From contig JADFSR010000038.1 of the NCBI GenBank assembly GCA_022560615.1, forward strand, positions 1 through 35,627: a stretch of 35,627 nt of DNA. Reading direction: 5' to 3'. This DNA is from Gemmatimonadota bacterium. Lineage in GTDB: Bacteria; Gemmatimonadota; Gemmatimonadetes; Longimicrobiales; Gaopeijiaceae. The notes under the pieces were generated by a model. The model ran no database searches. It was not told the DNA's origin and worked only from the letters and a program-made list of their open reading frames with translations. The translations under genes and the position numbers were made by a program. Within the stretch, counting starts at the first letter, position 1. Each line of letters begins with the position of its first letter. Shown here one piece after another: positions 14,398-22,308 of this stretch.

Positions 14398-15053
14398 AGG
14401 AACCGCACGCCCACAAGGCCCAAAGCAAGACCCGCGACGAAGAGGACGCGGCGCTCCCGAAAACCGCCGAGGTCATGGAGCAGAATGCCCACCGACACCG
14501 CAGCGCCCGCGAGCACCAGAGCGAAGGACTCGCGTTCCCCGAGCGGCCACGGCGCGCTGACACGTGCAACCACCACGCGCCCGATGGTGACGCCAGTCCC
14601 CGTAATCAGGACCCCGCGCATGAAGTCGAGCCCGACCGCACCGAGGTGGGCGGCGGTTATTCGTGCGGTGCTCACGCGGGAGTCGGCGGGCTCTGGCACG
14701 ATGAAGCCATTCGCTTTCCGCAGCGCGGTGATCGAGAAGCCACCGACCTGACCCCACAACAGGCCGACTGCGATCGCGACCGGGACCGCGCCCGGTGCGC
14801 TGGACGCCGACGCGGTCGCCACGGCGACGACCGTCGCGGTCGCGCCCTCCGGGAATCGTGCGCCGCCGCTGGGAAAAGAGACGAGCAGATACAGCTCGAG
14901 CAACGTCCCGATCAAGAGGCCGAGTGCCGGGTCCCCGAGCATCCAACCCGTGAGCGCGCCAGCGACGAGGGGCCGGGACAGCATGAATTGCCCGACCGAC
15001 GTCGCGTCCAGCGCCAGGCCTCCGCCTAGGAGGGCGATCAGCGCAAGTTCCAT
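14394..15053 (-). CDS. PTS mannose/sorbose-family EIIC component
   Basis: A 219-residue integral membrane protein. The N-terminal part reads 'LDATSVGQFMLSRPLVAGALTGWMLGD' (in part), then 'LIGTLLELYLLVSFPSGGARFPEG', which is typical of the EII-Sor/ManY channel subunit. Several hydrophobic segments follow to the C-terminus (AGLALGLVGVRFL). It appears shorter than the roughly 250-270 residues common in enterobacterial ManY. The stop overlaps EIID, and the ATG directly abuts EIIB, sharing one base. With EIID it should form the translocation complex. Confidence 0.88.
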   Translation of the reverse strand: MELALIALLGGGLALDATSVGQFMLSRPLVAGALTGWMLGDPALGLLIGTLLELYLLVSFPSGGARFPEGATATVVAVATASASSAPGAVPVAIAVGLLWGQVGGFSITALRKANGFIVPEPADSRVSTARITAAHLGAVGLDFMRGVLITGTGVTIGRVVVARVSAPWPLGERESFALVLAGAAVSVGILLHDLGGFRERRVLFVAGLALGLVGVRFL

Positions 15054-15532
15054 CAGCCTTCCATGAGTGTTTCGAGCGGAACCCGGTGTGCGTCGGGCAG
15101 ATCGCGTGCGCTTACCTCCACACCCTCCGCGGCGAGATTCACGAGGTGGTCTACGTCCTCGGGGGTCAAGTGGAGATAGGTGAGCAGCTCACGCCGGCCG
15201 GGGCCGTGGTGGATTCCGCCCAGATTCACTCTTTCCCCTGACAGCATCCCACCCGCGCCGAGACGCCACATGGTCGCGACGTCCCGCGTAAGTAGGATGG
15301 TCCGCTGGGGGTCATCGCGCCACTCGGACAGCCGGTCGCGCGCGTCCTCCGCAGTCGCGAAGACGACTTGGGCGGTGCCAGCGCCGAGGCGATACAGGTC
15401 CTGCTCCCAGTCACTCCCGGCGAGGTCATCGTCGACGACTGCATATCGGTCGGGACGTAGCTGATGGCCCCACCCGATGACCACCTGACCGTGGATCAGA
15501 CGCTCGTCGACTCTGAAGAGGACGATGGACAT
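15053..15532 (-). CDS. PTS mannose-family EIIB component
   Basis: A 159-residue cytosolic EIIB. The phosphorylated histidine is His14 in the hallmark VDERLIHGQVVIGWG. The middle part 'AQVVFATAEDARDRL' and the later 'VNLGGIHHGPGRREL' match the family fold. It receives phosphate from the EIIA encoded just upstream and passes it to sugar at EIIC/EIID. It is a separate polypeptide here, not fused to EIIA as in E. coli ManX. The gene abuts EIIC. Confidence 0.93.
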   Translation of the reverse strand: MSIVLFRVDERLIHGQVVIGWGHQLRPDRYAVVDDDLAGSDWEQDLYRLGAGTAQVVFATAEDARDRLSEWRDDPQRTILLTRDVATMWRLGAGGMLSGERVNLGGIHHGPGRRELLTYLHLTPEDVDHLVNLAAEGVEVSARDLPDAHRVPLETLMEG

Positions 15533-15542
15533 GCCCTATCGG

Positions 15543-15938
15543 TCACTCGGTCGCTGGAATCGTTGCGATCGATTCACGGCCGCTCTCTAACAGGCGCGGT
15601 ACCAGCTGCTCGAGCGGCAACCCACGATTGAACACAAAATCGAGCAGCATGGGCAGGTTGACCCCGGAAACGACCACTCTGCGCACCGAGTCCCGGCAGC
15701 ACGCCAGGGCGGCCATGCCGCAGCTACCCGACCGCAAGTCGACGAAGACAACCGACCTGGAGTCCCCCACCATGCCGTCGAGCTCGCTCTTCAGCTGCTC
15801 GGGGTTCTTCCCGTCGTTCGAGAGCGGAGCGAGGCAGTCGGCGATTCCGCCAGTGACACGCTGTGCCGCGTCCACCAGCCCCTGGGCCATCGCTCCGTGT
15901 CCCACAACGACTCCGAGGGCGGCCTCCGCCTCACTCAT
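15543..15938 (-). CDS. PTS mannose-family EIIA component
   Basis: A 131-residue EIIA of the mannose class. The active histidine is His14 in GVVVGHGAMAQGLVDAAQ. 'VVFVDLRSGSCGMAALACC' and 'VVSGVNLPMLLDFVFNRG' match the conserved second and third blocks. The ATG lies inside the last codons of hprK (8-base overlap), suggesting translational coupling. It is expected to accept phosphate from HPr. It belongs to a different family from the ptsN-type EIIA at 4381. Confidence 0.9.
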   Translation of the reverse strand: MSEAEAALGVVVGHGAMAQGLVDAAQRVTGGIADCLAPLSNDGKNPEQLKSELDGMVGDSRSVVFVDLRSGSCGMAALACCRDSVRRVVVSGVNLPMLLDFVFNRGLPLEQLVPRLLESGRESIATIPATE

Positions 15939-16905
15939 AGTCCTGCTCCAGGTACTGCTTGATCTTCTCGTCGAAGATTTGGGCCGAGTTCACTCCGGTG
16001 AACCGCAGTAGATGGTTCATCGCCACGACCTCGGAGATCACCGTGATGTTCTTCCCGGGGTTGAGTGGCACGGTGACCTTCGGGACCGACACCCCGAGAA
16101 TGTCCTCGTATTCCTCTTCGAGGCCGGTGCGGGAGTAGTCCCGGCGCTTATCCCACATGTCCAGGGAGACGATCACCTGAATCCTCTTCTGCTGACGGAT
16201 CGCGCGCACCCCGAAGAGTGCAGAGACGTCGATGATGCCGATACCCCGGATCTCCATGTGGTGCTTCTGGAGCTCGTGTCCCCGTCCGATGAGCACGTCG
16301 TTTCCCTGTTTGGAGGCGAGCACGAGGTCGTCCGCAACGAGGCGGTGCCCCCGCTCCACGAGGTCGAGCACGCATTCGCTCTTGCCCACGCCGCTGTCGC
16401 CGACGAAGAGCAGGCCGACTCCGTACACGTCGGCGAGCGAGCCGTGCAGCGTCGTGGTCGGTGCCATCGAGAGCTCGAGAAACGGCTTGATGCGCCGGTA
16501 GAACTCCTTGGTCGACACGCTGCAACGGAGAACGGGGACCGCCGCGGAGACGGCCTCCTCGAGAAAGTACTCCGAGACCTGCTGACCCTTCGTGACGAAG
16601 ACAGCCGGCACGTCGAAGGTGAAGAGAGTCGCGAGGCGGCTGCGAGCGTCCGCCTCGGGGAGCGCCCCGAGGTAGGTCATCTCCGTCTCGCCGAACACCC
16701 ACATACGCCCACGAGGTGTACGCGCGGTGTGGCCGGCGAGCGCGAGGCCCGGCGATGTGATATCGGGATCCGATGCCGGACGATCGAGCGACGTGGCTTC
16801 GGTGAGGACCTCGAGTCCCAAGGTCTGCCGCTTGGCTTCCAGGATCTCCCGGACAGAAACGCTCTTCGGGGTCAGTGGGGCCTCACTTCTCGACCAGCCT
16901 TCCAA
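15931..16905 (-). CDS. hprK: HPr kinase/phosphorylase
   Basis: A 324-residue bifunctional enzyme that phosphorylates and dephosphorylates the regulatory serine of HPr. The N-terminal domain covers about 1-140. The kinase domain has a Walker A loop GDSGVGKS (about 169-176), then 'ERGHRLVADD', and the signature 'MEIRGIGIIDVSALFGVRAI' (in parts). The C-terminus reaches the 'VAMNHLLR' region. The chosen TTG start at 16905 is uncertain. A later start near the VSVREIL motif would also give an intact protein. The gene lies between hpf and the mannose-type EII genes, linking carbon supply sensing to HPr. Confidence 0.93.
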   Translation of the reverse strand: MEGWSRSEAPLTPKSVSVREILEAKRQTLGLEVLTEATSLDRPASDPDITSPGLALAGHTARTPRGRMWVFGETEMTYLGALPEADARSRLATLFTFDVPAVFVTKGQQVSEYFLEEAVSAAVPVLRCSVSTKEFYRRIKPFLELSMAPTTTLHGSLADVYGVGLLFVGDSGVGKSECVLDLVERGHRLVADDLVLASKQGNDVLIGRGHELQKHHMEIRGIGIIDVSALFGVRAIRQQKRIQVIVSLDMWDKRRDYSRTGLEEEYEDILGVSVPKVTVPLNPGKNITVISEVVAMNHLLRFTGVNSAQIFDEKIKQYLEQDYE

Positions 16906-16920
16906 TGAGGCTGGGACGCT

Positions 16921-17256
16921 TCAAGACGGCTCGGGTTCACGTGTGCCCACAGGAAGCGGCGGGGCCCAGTGATCGCGATGCTGCTGCCGCTCTCGCTTCA
17001 ACATGCGCGTGATCCGGTCGATCGCTTTGTCGAGCGCGGACCTGAACTCACGCTCCTCGGCATGCGCGACGACAGGCTCTGCGCCGTGGATGTGGAGGAC
17101 CACCTCGGCCTTCCTGGAGCGTTTTTCTTCGGTGTAGGTCACTTCTGCCGAGCCGACGCGGGGATCGTACCGGCTCAGCTTCTGAATCTGCTCCTCGGTA
17201 CGTCTCAGCAGAGTATCCGGGACGTTGCAGTGTCGGGCCGTGATCTGAATTCTCAC
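16921..17256 (-). CDS. hpf: Ribosome hibernation promoting factor (short form)
   Basis: A 111-residue protein of the HPF/RaiA family that binds the 30S decoding site and inactivates ribosomes in slow growth. It opens MRIQITARHCNVPDTL and carries 'KAEVVLHIHGAEPVVAH' and 'DKAIDRITRMLKRERQ', the usual features. It lacks the C-terminal dimerisation domain of long HPF. The GTG start has GGGAGG five bases upstream. It is followed by hprK after 15 bp, a linkage reminiscent of the hpf-pts order near rpoN in Proteobacteria, though rpoN is not here. Confidence 0.88.
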   Translation of the reverse strand: MRIQITARHCNVPDTLLRRTEEQIQKLSRYDPRVGSAEVTYTEEKRSRKAEVVLHIHGAEPVVAHAEEREFRSALDKAIDRITRMLKRERQQHRDHWAPPLPVGTREPEPS

Positions 17257-17301
17257 GAGAACCTCCCGAGAAGATCGTTAGGAGACCGCCCTCCCTAAAA
17301 A

Positions 17302-18441
17302 CTAGCCGAGCGCCGATCCGGCCACCACCCGACGGAGGAACGCCTCCATCTGGTCCGCGGATGCGTCCCACGAGTACTGCTCCGCGAAGCTCCGCGCCTG
17401 TCGGCCCATCGCCAGCCGCCGCTCGTCATCGTTGAGCAGCGACGCGATCGAGTCGGCGAGTGCGCGCACGTCTCCGTGAGGCACCAGCAGCCCGGTCTCT
17501 CCGTCCACGACGCTTTCGCGGAGACCGGGGGCGTCGCTCGCTACGCTGGGTGTGGCGCAGGCGCTCGCCTCCATGATCGAGATGCCCCACCCCTCGTTCG
17601 GCGATGTCAGCGCGTGCAGCCAAGACGTTCGGAACAGATCCAGCTTCTCCTCATCCTCCACGAAGCCCAGGAAGTGGACCCTGTCCGCAAGCCCGAGATC
17701 GCGTGCCACCTTCTCGAGTCGCGGACGATCGTTGCCGCTCCCTCCCACTCGGAGCGTCACCCGCAAACCGTCGGAGGCGAGCAGAGCCACCGCACGCATG
17801 AGAAGGTCGACGCGCTTGTACTTCTTCAAGCGCCCGAGGTAGAGCAGAGAAGGCTCCGCCGTTTGGGCGCCGTCGGGGTGGGGTGAATAGCGCTCCAGAT
17901 CGATCCCGTTCGGAATCACTTCGATGCGGCTCGTGTCGAGACCTCTGCGTCCGAGGTCTTCCCGAGTGCTCGCTGACACGGCGATGGTGGGTGTGGTCCG
18001 GAAGACGAGCGGGATCGGCCGTTCGAGCAACCATGTCGCTGCTGCCAGCGGGAACGAGGCTTCTTGGAATGCGGTTATGCCGAAGAGATGGTGGACCAAC
18101 GCAACCACCGGTATGCGCGTCCAATACCGCGTGAAGAGAGGGACCTTGTTCAGGTCCTCGACGACGACATCGAAGGGTCTGTCCCCTAGCTGACGCCGGA
18201 AGTATCGGGGTGCGGCGAGCGAGAACGTGTAGCGCGCACCGGTACGGTGGACTTCGATGCCATCTAGCTCGGCGCGGGGATCCGAGCCCTTCCAACCGGA
18301 GGCCAGGAGAGTGATCGCATGGCCGCGCTCGGCGAGACGTCCGAACGTCTCGTGGAGATGCGCCTCTGCTCCTCCGGCCTCCGGGTTTTGACGGTCGAGC
18401 CAATTCACGACCAGGACGCGCATCGGCGCGGTTCCGCTCAC
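17302..18441 (-). CDS. Glycosyltransferase family 4 protein
   Basis: A 379-residue GT-B fold enzyme. The N-terminal domain begins 'MRVLVVNWLDRQNPEAGGAE' near residue 7 with the glycine-rich acceptor-side loop. The C-terminal nucleotide-sugar domain (about 185-379) has 'LLYLGRLKKYKRVDLLMRA', 'FLGFVEDEEKLDL', and the EX7E signature EGWGISIMEASACATPSVAS. It probably transfers a sugar to a surface glycan or lipid. Donor and acceptor are not predictable. The GTG start overlaps the nusB stop (GTGA). After its stop a TTTTT run follows a GC-rich stretch, a possible weak terminator before hpf. Confidence 0.88.
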   Translation of the reverse strand: MSGTAPMRVLVVNWLDRQNPEAGGAEAHLHETFGRLAERGHAITLLASGWKGSDPRAELDGIEVHRTGARYTFSLAAPRYFRRQLGDRPFDVVVEDLNKVPLFTRYWTRIPVVALVHHLFGITAFQEASFPLAAATWLLERPIPLVFRTTPTIAVSASTREDLGRRGLDTSRIEVIPNGIDLERYSPHPDGAQTAEPSLLYLGRLKKYKRVDLLMRAVALLASDGLRVTLRVGGSGNDRPRLEKVARDLGLADRVHFLGFVEDEEKLDLFRTSWLHALTSPNEGWGISIMEASACATPSVASDAPGLRESVVDGETGLLVPHGDVRALADSIASLLNDDERRLAMGRQARSFAEQYSWDASADQMEAFLRRVVAGSALG

Positions 18442-18893
18442 GACGGATTACCTTCATGCCTCTTGAAGAGTGCGTCGAGAACGCCGTTCACGAACCGCGG
18501 CGAGTCCGGGCCACCGTACGCTTCCGCGAGCCGAATCGCTTCCTGGATCGAGACCTTCGGGGGAACCTCCTCGATGTACAGAATCTCGACAGCTCCGATG
18601 CGAAGGATCGCGCGATCGATCTTCGAGACCCGCTCGAGCCTCCAGTTGTCCAAGGCGCTCGACACCGTCGCATCCACTTCATCGAGATGTTCGTCGAGTA
18701 GCCCGAGCACCGAGCGGATGTACGGAAGTCTGCGAGGTGAGATTCTCCGAGTCGCGACAGTGTCCACGAGCGCGTCTCGAAGGCTCCCGTCGCCGCTCGC
18801 GCTTTCCCACCGGTAGTGGATCTGAAGCAACCACGCGCGCGCTCGGCTCCGATCGATACGCTCGGCGAGCCCGAGACGTTCGGTTTCGGTCAC
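18438..18893 (-). CDS. nusB: Transcription antitermination factor NusB
   Basis: A 151-residue helical protein that pairs with S10 (NusE) on boxA RNA during rRNA transcription. Recognisable parts are 'SRARAWLLQIHYRWE' near residue 16, 'RVSKIDRAILRIGAVEILYI' near 88-107, and 'AIRLAEAYGGPDSPRFVNGVLDAL' (in parts) near the C-terminus. The ATG overlaps the ribH stop by 4 bases. The ribH-nusB order is widespread in bacteria and supports both calls. Confidence 0.92.
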   Translation of the reverse strand: MTETERLGLAERIDRSRARAWLLQIHYRWESASGDGSLRDALVDTVATRRISPRRLPYIRSVLGLLDEHLDEVDATVSSALDNWRLERVSKIDRAILRIGAVEILYIEEVPPKVSIQEAIRLAEAYGGPDSPRFVNGVLDALFKRHEGNPS

Positions 18894-19381
18894 CGACGTT
18901 CTAGAGCCCTGTACACGCTCACCATCTCGAGTGCGGCAAACGCGGCCTCATACCCCTTGTTGTCCTTCCCATCTCCCGCGCGGGACAGCGCCTGTGCGTG
19001 ATCGTCCGTGGTCAATACGCCGAAAAGCACGGGAATCGATGCCGAGCGGGCCACTGCCCCCAAACCCGCGGAGGCCTCCGCACACACATAGTCGAAGTGG
19101 GGCGTGTCACCGCGGATCACACAGCCGAGCGCGACGATCGCGTCGTGCCGATCCAGCTGGGCGATGCGGGCAGCCGTCGGCGGTAGCTCCCACGCTCCCG
19201 GCACGTGAATGACCTCCACGTCGTCGCGCACCCCGCCGTGCTCCTCGAGGCATGCGAGCGCGCCCCTCAGAAGACGGTCCGTGATGTCGACGTTGAACCG
19301 ACTCACCACGATCGCGAGCCGGAGCCCGGCTGCTTGCAATGAACCTCCTGAGTTGTCGACGAAGGAACCGTCGGTGCTCAC
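18890..19381 (-). CDS. ribH: 6,7-dimethyl-8-ribityllumazine synthase
   Basis: A 163-residue enzyme joining the dihydroxybutanone phosphate and ribitylamino-uracil branches, the penultimate riboflavin step. Motifs include 'LAIVVSRFNVDITDRLL', 'VIHVPGAWELPPTA', 'ALGCVIRGDTPHFDYVC' and 'PVLFGVLTTDDHAQALSRAG' (in part). These cover the substrate-binding sites and the catalytic His in TPHFD. The ATG overlaps the ribBA stop and the stop overlaps nusB, so it is tightly coupled on both sides. Confidence 0.95.
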   Translation of the reverse strand: MSTDGSFVDNSGGSLQAAGLRLAIVVSRFNVDITDRLLRGALACLEEHGGVRDDVEVIHVPGAWELPPTAARIAQLDRHDAIVALGCVIRGDTPHFDYVCAEASAGLGAVARSASIPVLFGVLTTDDHAQALSRAGDGKDNKGYEAAFAALEMVSVYRALERR

Positions 19382-20577
19382 AGGAGGTGTCCAAGCTTCA
19401 AGCGCTTGGTCTCGAGGTACCGCTGGTTGTGCACGCCCGCCTCTACCAGGAGAGCTTCACGACCCGTGATCTCGATGTCGTAGCCGTCGAGGCCAACGAT
19501 CTTGCGGGGGTTGTTCGTCAGCAGCCGGATCGAGTGCAGCCCGAGATCCAGGAGAATTTGCGCGCCGATGCCGTAGTCGCGGAGGTCGGGCTTGAAGCCG
19601 AGCTTTCGGTTGGCCTCGACCGTGTCCATGCCTTCGTCCTGCAGCTCATAGGCCCTGAGCTTGTTGACGAGACCGATGCCGCGGCCCTCCTGGCGCAGAT
19701 AGATGATGGCGCCCCGCCCCTCCTCTTCGATCTGACGCATCGCAGCAGCCAACTGCTCTCCGCAATCACACCGCGCGGAGGCGAACACGTCCCCCGTCAT
19801 GCACTCGGAGTGCATGCGCACCAGCACGCTTGCCTTCCCAGTGATGTCGCCCTTCACGAGCGCGAGGTGCTCGCGCTGGTCGAGGATGCTCTCATACGCG
19901 AAGACCCGGAAGTCCCCGAAGCGCGTCGGCAGTGCGGCTTCCGCCATGCGTCGGATGATGCGCGTCTTGGTCAGCCGATACGCCACGAGCTGAGCGACAG
20001 TGATGAACTTTAGCTCGTGCTCTTGGGCGAAGGCCTCGAGTTCGGAACGACGTGCCATCGTGCCGTCCTCGTTGAGGATCTCGCAGATGACGCCAACGGG
20101 GGGAAGTCCTGCGAGCCGCGCGAGGTCGACCGCGGCTTCGGTTTGCCCGACACGTCGAAGTACACCGCCGGGTTTCGCACGGAGCGGGAACATGTGTCCG
20201 GGCCGGCGGAGGTCGCCCGGCACGGTCTCAGGGTCCGTCAGGACCTGGATGGTCTTTGCGCGGTCGTGCGCGCTGATTCCCGTCGTGACCCCGAAGCGCT
20301 CTTGGGCGTCGACCGCGATCGTGAACGCCGTCCCCTGGGGGTCGGTGTTCCGCTCGGTCATCGGCGGGAGCTCGAGCTCGTCCGCCCGTTCCGGGGTCAG
20401 GGCCACACAGATCAGGCCCCGCCCGTGTTTCGACATGAAGTTCACGTGGTCCGGCGTGACCATCGCCGCGGCCATTACCAAGTCGCCCTCGTTCTCTCGA
20501 TCTTCGTCGTCCGCCACGATGACCATCCGCCCCAGGCGGACTTCATCGATGGCTTCTTCGACTCGGTCGAGCTTCAT
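19378..20577 (-). CDS. ribBA: Bifunctional DHBP synthase / GTP cyclohydrolase II
   Basis: A 399-residue fusion performing both entry reactions of riboflavin synthesis. The N-terminal RibB domain (about 1-200) has the acidic loop DDEDRENEGDLVMAA and 'RPGHMFPLRAKPGGVLRR'. The C-terminal RibA domain (about 205-399) has the zinc-cysteine motif CMTGDVFASARCDCGEQL, then 'GAIIYLRQEGRGIGL' and 'LLTNNPRKI'. All metal ligands appear intact. The ATG overlaps the ribE stop and the stop overlaps ribH, within the ribD-ribE-ribBA-ribH operon. Confidence 0.96.
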   Translation of the reverse strand: MKLDRVEEAIDEVRLGRMVIVADDEDRENEGDLVMAAAMVTPDHVNFMSKHGRGLICVALTPERADELELPPMTERNTDPQGTAFTIAVDAQERFGVTTGISAHDRAKTIQVLTDPETVPGDLRRPGHMFPLRAKPGGVLRRVGQTEAAVDLARLAGLPPVGVICEILNEDGTMARRSELEAFAQEHELKFITVAQLVAYRLTKTRIIRRMAEAALPTRFGDFRVFAYESILDQREHLALVKGDITGKASVLVRMHSECMTGDVFASARCDCGEQLAAAMRQIEEEGRGAIIYLRQEGRGIGLVNKLRAYELQDEGMDTVEANRKLGFKPDLRDYGIGAQILLDLGLHSIRLLTNNPRKIVGLDGYDIEITGREALLVEAGVHNQRYLETKRLKLGHLL

Positions 20578-21191
20578 GATCTATTCCTCTCCGGGTCCGC
20601 GCGGCTCGCGAGGATTCTTTCGACGTATTTGCCGATCATGTCACCCTCGACGTTGACGGGTGTGCCGGCCGTGAGGGTACCGAGATTCGTATGCTGATAC
20701 GTGAACGGAATCACCCCGATCCGGCAAACCCGATTCGGTAGCAGTTCGCTGACGGTGAGGCTTACCCCATTGAGCGTGATCGATCCGTGCATTACGGTCA
20801 GATCGAACACCCGTAGGGGGACCTCGAAGTCCATCAACCAGTACTCACCGTCCTTCACAATATGAATCAGGTGACCAACACCATCTATATGCCCCTGAAC
20901 GAGATGGCCGTCTACGCGGTCTCCCAGCACCATGGCTTGCTCGAGGTTGAGCCGCTGCCCTTCCCGGTAGCTTCCGGCAACGGTCCGTTCGAGCGTCGTT
21001 GCGATGACATCGACCGTGAAGCTCGTGCCCTCGACGGCCGTGGCGGTCAGGCACGCCCCGTCGACGGCGACCGAACTACCGGCGCGGAGCTCGGAGGCGA
21101 TCTCGGGCGCCTCTATCCAGAGCCTACGGGTCGAGTCCAACGTCTCGATCCGAGCCAAGGTGCCGGTATTCGCCACGATGCCGGTGAACAT
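20574..21191 (-). CDS. ribE: Riboflavin synthase, alpha subunit
   Basis: A 205-residue enzyme that dismutates two lumazine molecules to riboflavin. It has the diagnostic start MFTGIVANTGTLARIE and two repeated lumazine-binding domains (about 1-97 and 98-190). The second domain contains 'LVQGHIDGVGHL' and 'SITLNGVSLTVSELLPNRV'. Length is normal. The ATG shares one base with the ribD stop (TGATG), and its own stop overlaps ribBA. There is no FMN-riboswitch-sized leader in front of the rib genes in this operon. Confidence 0.95.
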   Translation of the reverse strand: MFTGIVANTGTLARIETLDSTRRLWIEAPEIASELRAGSSVAVDGACLTATAVEGTSFTVDVIATTLERTVAGSYREGQRLNLEQAMVLGDRVDGHLVQGHIDGVGHLIHIVKDGEYWLMDFEVPLRVFDLTVMHGSITLNGVSLTVSELLPNRVCRIGVIPFTYQHTNLGTLTAGTPVNVEGDMIGKYVERILASRADPERNRS

Positions 21192-22306
21192 CAGCCTCCC
21201 TCCCTGTCCAGCACGATGAGCGTATCGCGCCCGTAGGTCTGCGGAGCCAACGCCGGCGAGAAACCGCTCCAGTCGAGGGTTCCCGCTTCCTCAGAAAACG
21301 CGGATACACCTTGGGAGCCAAGAGTGATGGGCGCGATGATGAAATAAAGTCGCTGCACACGGTCCTCCCGGAAGAGGCTCCCGGCCAGGCGCGCGCCGCC
21401 CTCACAAAGAATCGATTCGATGCCGATTTCCCAAGCGACGCTCAGAACCGAACCCAGATCGAGCCCGTTCTCGTCGTGCGGGACCGGGTGAAGCTGGGCG
21501 CCAGCGGATTCCAGCCGCCGGATGTCGCCCTCGTCGAGGTCTTCGCGCGTGAATACGTGTAGGGGTGCGTCCGCGACGTCCGCAAAAAGGGCAGCGTTCT
21601 CAGGTAGCTTGCCGCGAGCGTCGAGGATCAGCCGCCGCACGGGGGTGCGGCCGGGGGGGACCAGGCGCACGGTGAGGCGAGGATCGTCAGCCCGCACCGT
21701 GCCGCTCCCTACGAGCAGGGCGTCGAAACCTGTGCGGAGACGGTGCACCTCCCGCTCCGCCTCCAATCCACTGATGCGGGTGCGCTCACCCGGAGCCGAG
21801 GCGATGCGCCCGTCCAGGCTCATCGCCAACTTCAAGGCGACGTACGGAGTCTTGTGGGTCTGGGTGTGGAAGAATGCGGGATTCTCGGCGCGCCCGACCC
21901 GCTCTCCCCACACGGGGCCCACGACCTCCACCCCGGCCCGGCGCAGCGTGTCAGCGCCTCCGCCGGCGCAGGCGCCAGGCTCGGCGACCCCGTAGACGAC
22001 ACGAGACACTCCCGCGCGCACGAGTGCACTCGCGCACGGAGGGGTCTTGCCGTCATGGTTGCACGGCTCGAGGCTCACGAAGGCGGTAGCACCCTCCGCG
22101 CCACTGCGTGCTTCCTCGAGCGCGACGATCTCGGCGTGCGGTCCACCGAATTCACGGTGATATCCCTGCCCCACCAGACGTCCGTCACGCACGATCACAC
22201 AGCCCACGAGCGGATTGGGGTGCACACGCCCCCAGCCACGCCGCGCGAGCGTTCTAGCCCGCTCGAGGTGGGCCACGTCCTCTCGGCTGAGCCGTTCGTC
22301 GTTCAT
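21191..22306 (-). CDS. ribD: Bifunctional pyrimidine deaminase/reductase
   Basis: A 371-residue protein catalysing the second and third riboflavin steps. The deaminase domain (about 1-145) has zinc ligands in GGPHAEIVALEEA and LEPCNHDGKTPPC. The reductase domain (about 150-371) opens with 'PYVALKLAMSLDGRIAS' and includes 'LIVGSGTV'-like 'LLVGSGTVRADDPRLTVR' and 'ILCEGGARLAGSLF'. ATG at 22306 fits the usual family N-terminus. An open extension to 22411 overlaps the upstream coding gene and is rejected. The upstream gene stops 3 bases before the start. Confidence 0.94.
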   Translation of the reverse strand: MNDERLSREDVAHLERARTLARRGWGRVHPNPLVGCVIVRDGRLVGQGYHREFGGPHAEIVALEEARSGAEGATAFVSLEPCNHDGKTPPCASALVRAGVSRVVYGVAEPGACAGGGADTLRRAGVEVVGPVWGERVGRAENPAFFHTQTHKTPYVALKLAMSLDGRIASAPGERTRISGLEAEREVHRLRTGFDALLVGSGTVRADDPRLTVRLVPPGRTPVRRLILDARGKLPENAALFADVADAPLHVFTREDLDEGDIRRLESAGAQLHPVPHDENGLDLGSVLSVAWEIGIESILCEGGARLAGSLFREDRVQRLYFIIAPITLGSQGVSAFSEEAGTLDWSGFSPALAPQTYGRDTLIVLDREGG

Positions 22307-22308
22307 GG

